Below, in pieces: positions 23,997 through 34,733 of a stretch of DNA of 64,000 bases. Numbering within the stretch: the stretch's first letter is position 1; every line of letters starts with the position of its first letter. Under the pieces are notes generated by a model, which was not told the DNA's origin, did not search any database, and saw only the letters and a list, made by a program, of their open reading frames with translations. The position numbers and the translations under genes are program-made. The stretch covers positions 1,508,001 through 1,572,000 of the forward strand of contig JANTUC010000012.1 of the NCBI GenBank assembly GCA_026873275.1, read 5' to 3'. Origin of the DNA: Pseudopithomyces maydicus (lineage: Eukaryota > Ascomycota > Dothideomycetes > Pleosporales > Didymosphaeriaceae).

Positions 23997-24372
23997 AGCG
24001 CCTCTTGTGGAAAATGAAATGCCGTGGTAAAAAGCCGGGGTCGGCGGCATGGTGCATGGCTTCCGTCGCTTCTTATGTCTATTTATTCCAAGATAATCAA
24101 ATTCCTTTTCACATAAACATTAAACATTATAAATTTCATGTAACAATACAGCATTCTCGATGAAGGAGAGATCAACCTGCAAAATATATCGTACTCTCGA
24201 AACAATCTCCAGTCCATATCCTTGTAGCCTTAACCCCCTAGAGCTATTCCCCAAAGTAGAAGTAGATCAGGCCTTTTCACTCTCCTGTATGCGACTTTCT
24301 TGATCGTGGTTGAGTGTTCCAGTACCGGTAACGCAGCCCACTGCAGGTACGGTGGGGGATAGTTGATAGGCT
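23997..24372. other. short intergenic region
   Basis: It lies between a plus-strand and a minus-strand gene that converge here and probably contains both 3' ends. I see no other signal. Confidence 0.5.
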
Positions 24373-25275
24373 CTATCCTGTGTTGAAAATCATCTGCCGA
24401 ACGGTTGTCTCGTAGTGATCCCCAGAATCCCGTTTTTTCTCAATTACGTCCTCAGTCTCGCTAATAAGATCCAGTTGAAGCAACGAATGGAGTCCTATCT
24501 TACAAAGGTCGTAGAAGAACCAACCTAGCTGCTCGACACGTCTAGCTCGACGAAGACGATCACTGTACCAGTAGATCACAATATGCAAGGTTTTGAGCCT
24601 CCGGCAGTAATTGAGAGTAACGAGAAGCTCAGTCACCCACGCAAAGGCTTTAACTCCATTGAATCCGGAATCGGGTATCTCGATCTCCATTCGCCACGTC
24701 CGGAAACAATCGTCGTCACGAATCTGCCGTGATAGTCTTAACAGCGGCCCCCGCTGGAAGTGAAGACCACCTCCCCAGACAGCTTGGGCCACAAAGGGAG
24801 TTGAAACCACGTGTTGCGCCTGCGAGAGGTCGAGTAGACTGTTTTCCGGAGAGTTGTTCTTCGGCATGTTACAAATGAACTGGAACTGCCAGACGGAATT
24901 TCCTAGCAGGAGGCGCATTCCCTCTTCCAAGAAGAGCTTGCGGGTAAGCATCCATGATGGAAGGGGCCGTCGCTTGGTACAGTCGAAATAGTTCTTGGAT
25001 GAGCTTTCGACCACTTCGGAATCGCTGTCGAATACTTCTGAGGCACCCTTGAACACGTCGAGCTCGTCCCGGTCGTAATGAACTTGGATGTGTGCCTCGT
25101 GAACAGGGGAAATAACTTGGATGCATCCAACCAGTTTCAAAGCTTCATGGATGATCATGCTATGGATTCCGGCGGGCATTTCCATGAAGAGGATTGGTTT
25201 CTTGGGAGATTCGTAGACCGCGGGTATCGATGTCGTGTCTGCGATTTGGGGGGATGAAAGCGTGCAGGTGGTCAT
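24373..25275 (-). CDS. hypothetical fungal protein
   Basis: This uninterrupted frame of 300 residues has no signal peptide or membrane segment. The layout, a short beta-rich N-terminal half and a long segment with hydrophobic strands (VTELLVTLNYCRRLKTLHIVIYW cut short here), resembles the many ascomycete proteins that start with an F-box or 2EXR-like module, but I see no clear F-box. Function unknown. Confidence 0.7.
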   Translation of the reverse strand: MTTCTLSSPQIADTTSIPAVYESPKKPILFMEMPAGIHSMIIHEALKLVGCIQVISPVHEAHIQVHYDRDELDVFKGASEVFDSDSEVVESSSKNYFDCTKRRPLPSWMLTRKLFLEEGMRLLLGNSVWQFQFICNMPKNNSPENSLLDLSQAQHVVSTPFVAQAVWGGGLHFQRGPLLRLSRQIRDDDCFRTWRMEIEIPDSGFNGVKAFAWVTELLVTLNYCRRLKTLHIVIYWYSDRLRRARRVEQLGWFFYDLCKIGLHSLLQLDLISETEDVIEKKRDSGDHYETTVRQMIFNTG

Positions 25276-25612
25276 CTTTGCGCTTTGTTGATGAGTGATG
25301 AGACCTTCGTTAGTGTTGGTATGTGTTTGGGAATAGTCGCAGCAGAGTAGCTGACTAGGTGAAATTGGTCGGTTGTTGTGTTAGTATATCAGTTCCTGTC
25401 GGCTTTGGGCTTGGTGATGGCGGGCGTTGATCGAGCGGGGGAATAAGTGTTGTGTAGAGGCCCGGAGGGCAGGGAATCTATATAGAACACCAAGATCTGT
25501 CGCGTTTGCACGATCCCAGCACGTGATGAGCAACCAGCCTAAAAATAACAAGGATGAACTAGTAGAAGCAGCAGGAAGGGCCAATGCGCTTTAGACAAAC
25601 AAACAGAATTAA

Positions 25613-26662
25613 TTATACGATCAGCCGTGCATCTTTCAGGGTCTCGTATGCAACTAGGCTTTTCTCAACCAACTCAACCAACCTCTTACTCAGCACCTCT
25701 CCAAACTCTACCTCCCACTCGCCTCTCAATTTCTTGACATCGAGCTCAACCGCATCTAGCTTTTTCTTCTCCACCCCACTACTTGCCAAAATTGTACTCT
25801 GCATCCTCTTTGTAACTTTCCCAAGTTTACTCACTTCCTCTTCCCCCGCAGCCTTCCATACGAACTGAACCTTCTACTCGTCCAAACCAACAGCCCGGGC
25901 ATACTTCTTTACCAATGTTTCATCACCGAGGTCTTGTGCATCCAACACAATAGGATACTGCACCCCATCGACATAGCTTCGACGATCAAAATCCGATGAA
26001 CTTGCATTCTTGTAGAAGGTATATAGCATGAGACTCCAATGATATGTGCATTCCCAGCGATTAATATTCCCTTCTTTGATTACGGATTCGATACCCTCGT
26101 TATCAATAGCTGTGCGCAGACAACTTGGGAACGTGAGCGCGGGGTGGCGTATGAGAAAGGTGGGCTTGACGCGCTGCAGAAGAAAGGAACCAGGGATGTA
26201 AGTCACGTTGTATTCGTTCTTAGGAGTCGCGATAGAATTTTGAGCTGATGGCCATTCTACACGGAAATCTGGTATGCCAGAAGATGCATCATTCTGGAAG
26301 CCGTAGAGGCTGGCCTCGGCGAGAGGATCGACCATCCAGTTAAGATGCTCTTTGATGAATGTGGATTTGCCTTGATTCTCGGCCTCATCCATGAACTGAA
26401 CCCACGACGAGAAGCTTTTCTGCATTGCGGTTTTCAACGCGATGGCTTGGTCTGACGTCCATTCTTGCAGGGGTTTGCCCGGAAGCGAATGTTCGAAGCG
26501 GGGGCCTGCTGCGGGGAAGAATATGTATCCGTCCAAATTATTTGCAGGTCTGTGAAGAGCCTCTTGTTCAGGGAGGTTGAGCAGCTTTAGTAGGAGATGG
26601 GACGCGGTGCGAGGAATCGTGAACACCATATGGTGGTCTGTCGGACGCGAAGGAGTTGCCAT
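25613..26662 (-). CDS. P-loop (sulfotransferase-like) protein interrupted by an in-frame TAG
   Basis: From MATPSRPTDHH at 26662 the frame encodes a P-loop protein of the fungal sulfotransferase-like family: FTIPRTASHLLLKLL near the start, FLIRHPALTFPS in the middle, and PIVLDAQDL later. At 25876-25874 the frame meets TAG, right after VGLDE. The same frame then continues 86 codons with the family's usual C-terminus (KVQFVWKA, then RMQSTILASSG and a helical tail ending LKDARLIV). No indel or plausible intron removes the stop, so it is a nonsense substitution, stop readthrough, or a base error. An upstream ATG at 26788 would add 42 poorly supported residues. A histidine phosphatase gene lies just upstream on the same strand. 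Confidence 0.7.
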
Positions 26663-26923
26663 ATCTCTAGCTTGACTGCAGGGTTCGTGCTTCCAAAGGG
26701 TTGTCCGTCTTTCCCCTCTGATTCTGAGGGCATCCGAGAGATATATACAACTCGGTGTAGGCAGCAGCATGATCTGTGGACCATACAAGGCGAATAGAAA
26801 GGGCCAAGAGTAAGAAAGACTAAACTGTATCCGGATTCACCACGCGTACTTTGCACAACCCCGCCATAGGTTACTGGAGCTTTACCGATCACAACGTACT
26901 GAACCAGCCGATAACATCATTCC

Positions 26924-27613
26924 TCAGCTCAATGATGTGATAATATCAACATTCGCCTCTTTTTCCAGAACGAGTACCGTTGGACCGAAGTCTTGTGCCA
27001 ATAAAGTATCGCAATTGGTCCCCCGTCGTATCGCAGGATCCTGCGTTTCTTCGTCGGTTGCAAATCGGTACGTTCTTGTTTCGGCGGTGTCAAAACGTCT
27101 CCCTTTGACGAGGAAACCTATGAAACCTCGATGCGTGATAACAGCGATATTGAGATACGTAGTCGACAGCTCTTTCAGTCTCTTACGAACGCTTTCTGCG
27201 CGGGTTGTTGCACTCTCGATGGTGTGTGATGGATAGTCCCAATCCTCGTTACATTTAGAATAGTCGAATTGAGGGTATTTCACACTCAGCTCGGAGCGTG
27301 GAAGGCCTTTGTTGCATTCGGAATCAAAGGTTTCCCGAAGATCTGGCCAGATTTCAACAGGTATCGGCCATGGACCTGGTTCTTTTAGGAAAGGAAACAT
27401 ATTGAGGGCGGTTTGTATTGTTCTTGTCATGGGCGATATAACGATAACATCTGGCTCCACTGGGAGAGTGATTCTTTGTGTGCTATCATGACCTTGCGAG
27501 GTTAAGGGTGGATCTCGGATTTTCGTATCTCGAATGATGTTGTGAAGGGCTTGGCCGTGTCTAATTATGTGTACATGTGGTACAGAAGCCTGCGAAATCG
27601 TATCCATGGCCAT
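26924..27613 (-). CDS. histidine phosphatase (phosphoglycerate mutase-like) family protein
   Basis: This single-exon protein of 229 residues has the RHG signature at 18-20 (HIIRHGQALHN), where the His is phosphorylated in catalysis. SPMTRTIQTAL follows with the second conserved Arg, WPDLRE carries the usual acidic partner, and VITHRGFIGF carries the second catalytic His. Proteins of this type dephosphorylate small metabolites; the substrate cannot be read from the sequence. It lies head to tail with the P-loop gene at 25613-26662 on the same strand, about 260 bp apart, so the two may be co-expressed. Confidence 0.85.
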   Translation of the reverse strand: MAMDTISQASVPHVHIIRHGQALHNIIRDTKIRDPPLTSQGHDSTQRITLPVEPDVIVISPMTRTIQTALNMFPFLKEPGPWPIPVEIWPDLRETFDSECNKGLPRSELSVKYPQFDYSKCNEDWDYPSHTIESATTRAESVRKRLKELSTTYLNIAVITHRGFIGFLVKGRRFDTAETRTYRFATDEETQDPAIRRGTNCDTLLAQDFGPTVLVLEKEANVDIITSLS

Positions 27614-29179
27614 AGCGTATATCGAATCGAGATATCGTGATGATTACGGTATGCCCGTTGCAGATATCTACGCAAGGTGGCTGGTATAGCCTTGTTGCCT
27701 ATCTTTACAAACCTTGGCTTATTATCTTATTGCAATTATTTGATGTTTGCGACAGGGCGAACGTCGATTTTCATTGATTTTTCCTCCCAGGAAGCTGAAA
27801 TTGAGGACCAAGTCCGGTAGATGTACGCGTCGAGTTGGGCAAAAGGTATGTGATAAGGCAACAGTCCCAACCGCGATGGACCAGATGATTTAATCTTCGG
27901 ACATGAACCGGGGATCGATCGGAGATCTACCCCCTACTCAAGCTCTGCTATTCATTGACGTATAGTGCTCTTTTGCCAACAGCCTTCAGGTGGAAATCTC
28001 ACCCGTGCGATTGCTTATTCTCTCTTGGTTTTATGTGCAGGTATATGTCCCGAATATGAATTATTATTAGATGTTCCTAAACGCCACGTGACCTTTGAAC
28101 CGGAGGGTTCCTCCTCGCTTCGTCTACGCGCCCAAAGGATGCCCTTCGTCGGCTCCATCATCATCCGAGAACAATCGCACGAGTAGAAACACCTTCCTTT
28201 GTGAATTCCAATGTCGATGGCACATCAACATAGCGCAAAGGAATTGGCAGCGGCAACACTAGAATGCAACGTCAGCAATAGGGCAGTGCAAGACCAGCGA
28301 CCTAAGAGCAAGAGTCGCATAAGAAAACAACAAGAGCGCATGAGAAACATGGAGACGCTGGCGTTATTCATGAGGCGTTGACACAGAGTTGTAACAATAA
28401 GAGCACCACACCCCGGACCTTTGCAACCATTGGCGTTAGACGCTGCCCGCGGAGAGCAAGTCCACTAAACCTAAAGGGGAAGCATTTCATCCTCACAAGG
28501 CACTGCCACGCGGATTCCTCAGACAGAAAAGAAACCTGGGATGCTTTGAGGCATGCTTTAATGAGCCTAGTATATGAGGCTGTGTCCAGTTGAGCAAAGT
28601 TTGACACGCTCCGATTGGTTCAGATGTGCTCCACACCTTTCACCCACAAACCGTGCACAACAACAGCTCACCCACTTTATCCAAAGTAAACGCCCATGTA
28701 CCTAATTCGAGGACTCAAACGCATAATGTTGAACAAAACCTTGTCCAACTCCGCTGTTTTCAAACCAAGCCACGATGATCGACCCAGCCGCCCCATTCGC
28801 AAACCAAACTGCCGCCAAATTGAGTGGTCGAATGCTACGATGTTCTTCGGAACCCTCCACATGTTACTCCGCCCTGTATTCGCGGCCTGTCATCGCCGTT
28901 TGAGGGAATAATTCAGAACGTTTCGGGAACAAGCGTCTCCAACCCCGGTCAAGTCCGGAGTGTCAGAGTGGATCACTCAACGGGCTCGCTCGGCTTGCAA
29001 CTATAAGAGAACTAGAACAAGCCTCCATGCTGGAAACCAGCGAGTTCGGATTGCAACTTGTACACTGTCTTCTACTCTACTTGTACGTCCTCTTCATTCT
29101 ATCTTCCAGGTGAAGCCGGCTGGTCCCTGACATAATACTTCTTGATATCTGTTGTATACATAAAATACTTCTCTTCACA
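27614..29179. other. intergenic, promoter region of the BAS2-like gene at its right end
   Basis: Short frames around 28370-28910 have no coding character. A TATAAG sequence near 29001 may serve the gene starting at 29180. Confidence 0.4.
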
Positions 29180-30025
29180 ATGGCTCCCCTTTTCAAGCTC
29201 GCGTTGATTCTCAACGGTAAGATGCCCATATTTCATTAATGACACATAAACTGACTCCTTCCAGCCTCCATCTTCGTCGCCGCACAAGGCACACAATTCA
29301 TCACCGGCGCCTGCGCCTCCGACGCCGACTGCGCCTCCAGCTGTTGCGGCTTCAACAGCGGTAAATGCGCCGCAGTGATACCCGCCCAGGAGAGAGACGG
29401 CGGATGTGGTTTCGGCAGCGGAACCCCCAACGCAGGCCCCAATGCCGGAGCCGCCACAGGAAACAATGGAAGCGCAGCGGCTCCCGACAATGGAGCTGCT
29501 GCCCCGGCTGCCCCAGCCACCACATCTCCTGCGAGCACAGGGTCCGGAAAGGCGCCAGGAACTCAGTTCATCACGGGTGTATGTGCATCCGATGCCGACT
29601 GCGCATCCAGCTGCTGCGGCTTCAAGAGCGGAAAATGTGCCGCCGTCATACCTGCCCAGGAACGAGACGGCGGATGCGGATTCGGAGATGCCCAGCCGAA
29701 CGCTGGTCCTGGTTCGACTGCGGGTGCGGCTCAAGCTCAGTCTGGGAACGTACAAGCTGCGGAGGCACCTGCGGCCGCGGCACCAGTGGCTTCGACGACG
29801 GCAACGGCTGGCGGTGCTGGAACACAATTCATCACTGGGGCTTGTACCTCGGATGCTGACTGCTCTTCTGCGTGCTGTGGGTTCAAGTCTGGGAAATGTG
29901 CGGGTCCGGTGGTTGCGCAGGAGAGGGATGGGGGTTGTGGATTTGGAGATGCGCAGCCTAATGATAATGCTGCGAAGGCGCTTCAAGGACGTAGCCTCGG
30001 GAGGTTTGGAGCAAAATACATGTAA
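29180..30025 (+). CDS. secreted protein with three BAS2-like cysteine domains
   Basis: Exon 1 (29180-29216) and exon 2 (29265-30025) join over a 48-bp GTAAGA...CCAG intron in phase 1, giving 265 residues. MAPLFKLALILNASIFVAAQ is a signal peptide. The mature protein has three near-identical domains, each built as GTQFITG-C-x-SDADC-x-S-x-CCGF-x-SGKC, an AQERDGGCGFG block and a short tail, separated by Ala/Pro/Thr-rich linkers of 30-45 residues. Each domain has six Cys. The unit resembles the biotrophy-associated secreted protein 2 family described from Magnaporthe, usually seen with a single domain. The likely role is an apoplastic effector or wall-associated protein; no activity is established by the sequence. 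Confidence 0.9.
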
Positions 30026-31244
30026 AGGGGCTTGCTAGTGGGTTGTGAGGAAGGGAAAAAATAATGGGAGGCGAGATTTTCAGGGAGTTTGGGGTGTGGC
30101 ACGAAACAACCATGAGTCGAATCTGCGGTGCAGAACTCACTTAATATATCACTACTGTCTCTACAACGATTAATGAGAATAAAAACATGAGATTAACAGC
30201 AAGGATATCTATTTCCATGATACTAAAGTATTCTTTAGTTCTTTTCTACGCAATCATTGATGCGTTAACCACATAGATGCAACTCTTTCATCTTGCACCT
30301 GATTTATCAACCCGCCATAACAGTCCCTTCCAGCTCCTCATGATCCCTCCATATTACCAAGCAGATCGTATCGAACGCTCTATATCGTCGGTTTGAATTG
30401 CACATTGTAGCCTATTGGCAGCGGTAAGTAGGATTTCTGACCAATGAGAATTGAGCAAAGAGACCATGCCGCCCCCATCCACAATGTCCACGTTAGCTCC
30501 GTTGGCTTACGTATGCCTAGCGCATGGCTTACATATGATCTAACTTGTTATAAGAACTATATGTTAGTCTAGTACAAAATGCCAACGGCGCGAAGATGAC
30601 CCGTTTTTTGTGAACGTACAAATCCGTATATCGCTCAGGCTATAGTTATGTCCAGATTAGGACACCTGCAGCTTGTCAAACGCAGATTTTGTTGGAATCT
30701 AGAAAGGTCTGTTCCGCGGAGATGGGGCCAAAACTTGAAAGTTTGTGAGTACTGTGGATAGTGCAGCTAATATCCAGAAGCGTAGTGTGAGAAACAAGAT
30801 GACATGGGAGGAAGTGAACAGGATCTTTACAACTCAATCAATCGGTATCAAATCCAGGGATGTATACGATTTAGCTTTTTGCGTTACGCTTTCAGTATGA
30901 TTGTGCTTCAGTAAGTGAGGGAGATATGGAGTCGATACACTACGGCTTGAGCGAAGCGAGGGCATTAATCACGATAGCATTTTGAACTAAGCCATAAGAA
31001 GCCTTTGACCCATGTTACTCGGAAACGTTTCTTCATACGGCAGGATCAAAAGATATTCATAGTCCTTCATGCTCGGCACTACGGAATTACAGTACTTATC
31101 AGCGCAGGGCGTAATTCTTCACCTAGACTAACCATTACCCCTGCCTCTGAATCCAAGCATAAAACGACATATTCCGCTCACTTACGGATGACGAATATCT
31201 TGAATACAGAGTCCCACAGAACTTTCCTTTCTATCCCACTCACA
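30026..31244. other. intergenic, nothing convincing
   Basis: AT-rich around 30130-30260. No open frame or repeat stands out. Confidence 0.5.
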
Positions 31245-32208
31245 ATGCGCGAACACCCACCCTACACCGGTGCCTTCTTCCCCGGCCGAGACCATCTCCA
31301 CCACGACATCTACCCCGCCATTTCCGCAACCCAAACCCCTTCTCTCCAACAACACGGAAAGATCGTCCTCGTTACCGGCTCCGGCCGTGGTATCGGCCGC
31401 GCCATAGCCCTCCAATACGCCCACGCCTCCGTCGCCGCCCTCATTCTTGTTGCCCGCACCCCCTCCCAACTCGCCGAAGTCGAATCCTCCATCCTCCAAA
31501 TCAACCCCTCCATCCGCATCTACAAATACTCCCTCGACGTAACCGACGACACCGCCGTCGCAAACTGCGCCTCCGACGTCCTCCATGAAGAAGGCCGTCT
31601 CGACGTCCTTATTAACAACGCAGGCAGCGGATCCCCCTGGGTGCCCATCGCGGACAGTAACCCTGCGAGATACTGGGGTAGCCTGACGATTAATCTGAAG
31701 GGCCCGTATCTGTTCTGCAATGCGTTTTTGCCGTTGCTGCAGAAGACGGCGAGGGAGCAGGGGACCACGGCGACGGTGGTGAATATCACGAGTATTGGGT
31801 CGCAGCAGGTTTTCCCCACGACGAGTGAGTATGGGATTGGGAAGCTTGCGCTGAATAGGTTGACGGAGTTTGTGGGGGTGGAGAATGCGGATAAGGGGGT
31901 GCAGGCTTTTGCGGTGCATCCTGGGGGGTGGATACGGCGATGACGAAGTCGGATGAGACGTATGTGAAGGGGTTGGATGGGTGTAAGTTTGCACTTTTAT
32001 CATTTTTTGGGGTAACTATTACTAATGATTCGTAGTTTTGGTAGATACGGAAGAGTTGCCGGCGGGATTTTGTGTGTGGCTGAGTGCGAAGGAGAGGATG
32101 TGGTTGAGTGGGCGGTATATGGCTGCTACGTGGGATGTGGAAAGGTTAGAGGAGATGAAAGATGAGATTGTTGAGGGAGATAAGTTGAAATCTAAGCTTG
32201 TGATGTGA
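31245..32208 (+). CDS. short-chain dehydrogenase/reductase (SDR), one apparent frameshift
   Basis: This is a classical SDR of about 300 residues. It has the cofactor motif TGSGRGIGRAIA, the NNAG motif, and the catalytic Ser (NITSIGS) with Tyr-x3-Lys in SEYGIGKLAL. The frame breaks at the G run 31923-31928: one missing G explains why AVHPGG is followed by noise, and the restored frame continues to a 53-bp intron (31983-32035) and a last exon ending KLKSKLVM. The start at 31245 (MREHPPYTG) is chosen over an in-frame ATG 240 bases upstream that adds non-family sequence. The substrate is unknown. A relic of this gene's 3' end lies at 37180-37233. Confidence 0.85.
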
Positions 32209-32436
32209 GAAGATTGGAGGGTAGATATTCAGTGGCTTTGTGTTAGGCATAAAGAAACTCATTCCATTTGATAATGTTTCAAGGAAAAGGGGTATCTATA
32301 GACTACCAATGGCCCGCAAAGATCGATAAATCAATAATACACCCATAGCGACCCCATCAGTACCTATAGGGAGCATTCAAAGCCACTCAAGGGAACAGAG
32401 AAATAAGAAATAGTGTGAAATCCCCCGGAAAACCAT

Positions 32437-33624
32437 TCATCCAAATAGACTTTGCGCGGCAGAACGCTTCCTTCCCTCCGCTACCACACGGTCCAGGAAT
32501 GTTTTCGGCATAGAAGTTTTGTTAAATTCGCAGCTTGTAGCCAAGTAATGTTGCGCAAATGCAGGCCACAATTTGTCTGATGGTCTAGGGTAATACGGAT
32601 CGTTCCACCAATATCCATCAACAAGCTTTCGCATTCCATCTTCATTCTCACTAAATTTGGAACATTGATTGAAATCCAAGAGCCAAACCGAAATTGTTCG
32701 GTGCCTGAAGTCGCAGGTGAAAAGTTCCTCAATGGTCGGAGCCGGTCCAGTCTGGGGAGAGCTGCCCAACACATATTCGACATCATTAGCATCAACACCC
32801 ACTTTCCAGTGCAGAATTGCCAATGCTTGAGCCAGGGTTCTTGCAAACATCTCAGTGTTTAGGCCGAGTTGCTCCATTTGGTCCAGATGAAGTGGGAAAT
32901 TCCGGAGCCTCAGGGTTTGAGACATAGAACCGCCATTGGTTCTACCAAGATATAAACGGACAAGGCAGTCCTTGTTCTCCGGATGTGACAGGAACTTTTC
33001 TTTCTGATTGAGAATATTTTTTGGCGCAAATACATCCACAATAGCAGATCGGACAGGAAGAGGTAGAGGGAAGATCCGTTCGGAAACAAGTCCAAAGTCC
33101 GGAACGGATGTTCCAACAGGAAATAGCGATGCATTTCTGGACCAGAAATCATAGCTTTTTGAAGTCACCCACGTTTTTGGAGCTGGATTGTTGATGTTGT
33201 AGGCCATTCGCATCTGCTCTGGGAGCGAATTAAATTCCTTGTGAACACGATGATGCATCAAAAAATCGTTGTAGAGCTCGTCCACTTTTTGAGAGTTCTT
33301 GGGAAGTTTCACCACCATGGTGGTCCCGAGGAGTGCATAAATGGTACCGCATTGGCCTTGGCCGATATTGGTGAATCGCCTTTCTGTCTGATCTTCGTGA
33401 GCGCGCTGATTTGCCTCGGCTAGAGAAGAAGCTGTGGAGATGGCCGATCGCATAGAGAGCATTCGTTGTAGGACTGTTTCGGGCTTCATTTTCTTCATCT
33501 CTTCATCTCCTATGATATAGGTGGAGATTCCAAGATACAAATCCTTAAGGGACGAGGAAATGGAGGCCAAGGAAGAAGTAGAGGCAGCAGATTCATCAGT
33601 TGCTATATTCTTGCGTCTATCCAT
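32437..33624 (-). CDS. DUF3669 family protein (kinase-like fold)
   Basis: This is a single-exon protein of 395 residues. After a Ser-rich N-terminus (to about 85), it has a glycine-rich, kinase-like entry (FTNIGQGQCGTIY) followed by VVKLPK with a candidate ATP-binding Lys. The C-terminal segment around WLLDFNQC, the acidic helix and GYWWNDPYYPRP matches what is known of DUF3669. The HRD-type catalytic loop is not evident, so activity is uncertain. It lies convergent with the SDR gene, with 228 bp between their stops. Confidence 0.8.
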   Translation of the reverse strand: MDRRKNIATDESAASTSSLASISSSLKDLYLGISTYIIGDEEMKKMKPETVLQRMLSMRSAISTASSLAEANQRAHEDQTERRFTNIGQGQCGTIYALLGTTMVVKLPKNSQKVDELYNDFLMHHRVHKEFNSLPEQMRMAYNINNPAPKTWVTSKSYDFWSRNASLFPVGTSVPDFGLVSERIFPLPLPVRSAIVDVFAPKNILNQKEKFLSHPENKDCLVRLYLGRTNGGSMSQTLRLRNFPLHLDQMEQLGLNTEMFARTLAQALAILHWKVGVDANDVEYVLGSSPQTGPAPTIEELFTCDFRHRTISVWLLDFNQCSKFSENEDGMRKLVDGYWWNDPYYPRPSDKLWPAFAQHYLATSCEFNKTSMPKTFLDRVVAEGRKRSAAQSLFG

Positions 33625-34733
33625 AGTGGATGTCCTGGAGATAAAAATTTTAGTTGAAGCAGGTCGAAAAGAGTCAACTTGACTGAGGAAGGGGTAAAAG
33701 GTAGGGTTGTGAAGGTCGAGAAGGAAGTTCCGCTACATGGAATTTAAGTATTTTAGCAACAGAAGAAAGCTCTGGTCTGATAGCGTCAGTTCAATTTCTG
33801 AATGCCCAACAATATCAAGTTCATTCACAGGATGGTCACTGGTGCCCAATCATATCCAGTTTATTCACAGCATAATCCCAAAATTCACAGATGTCTAATT
33901 TCGCGAGGGGCTTGAAATTCACTATTTTCCTTAGTGAGATTGAAGTAGTTTAGCAACAGAAGAGAACTCTGGTCCCATAGCGTCAGTTAAAATTTTGAAT
34001 GCCCAACAAGATCAAGTTCATTCACAACATGATCGCGGGTGCCCAATCATATCCAGTTTATTCACAACATAACCCCACAATTCACAGATGTCTAATTTTG
34101 GGATGGGCGTAAAATTCACCATTTTTTCTGGTGCTAATTGACGTTTTGGTCACACTGATGATCCGGAAGATAGATATGTGAATGCTGTCTGGTAACGCAA
34201 GGTTGAGCCAATTACCAGCACCCCCGCAGCCTTGAATGTCAGCATTTTTTCGGCTTCAGCAACAAAACAATATCTGAGATACACTTGAGCTGAGTATTCC
34301 ACAACTACTCATTGTTTCGTCTTTACTACAAAATCTATTTTTTCGAGTCACTAGGGTAGAAAAGTCAGCCTAGGAATGTGAACCATCAATACGATATCCA
34401 ATGGAAACAAGTTTACGAAAATCGAGCCCTGATCATCTCACCGCTTTATAAAGCGATTGAAGTGTTGATGAAGACAGCGCATAAAGTGAGAATGGATCAT
34501 GGGAAGCAGGCCCTAAGATCGTGGTAGCTTACGATAGGAAACAGTTCTAGAAAATGAGTTTGTCCGAGGACTATCACGTGGATAGCGCAAAATAGTCGTC
34601 GGATGGCGAAAGCGATCCAGCTGGAAGTTAACCAAAATCCCATAGTGATTATTCTCTAGGCATATTGGAGCGTCGGCGGCGTGCATCTAAGATAGAGTGT
34701 GAACTCTACTCGCGCAATCGTTCTCAAACCCTA
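33625..34733. other. intergenic region carrying a tandem duplication
   Basis: Apart from the 197-bp duplication annotated separately, I see no gene. The stretch 34140-34730 holds only short frames. Confidence 0.5.
33742..34130. repeat. 197-bp tandem direct repeat, two copies
   Basis: Copy 1 (about 33742-33938) and copy 2 (about 33939-34130) share most of their bases: TTTAGCAACAGAAGA, then AGCGTCAGTT, GTGCCCAATCATATCCAG, AATTCACAGATGTCTAAT and AAATTCAC(T/C)ATTTT in the same order. Each copy contains two internal TTCA(C)-type half repeats. Stops lie in all frames. Confidence 0.9.

Noticed and set aside
28696..28911. Short frames between the phosphatase and BAS2-like genes
   Set aside because: No coding character and no plausible exon structure.
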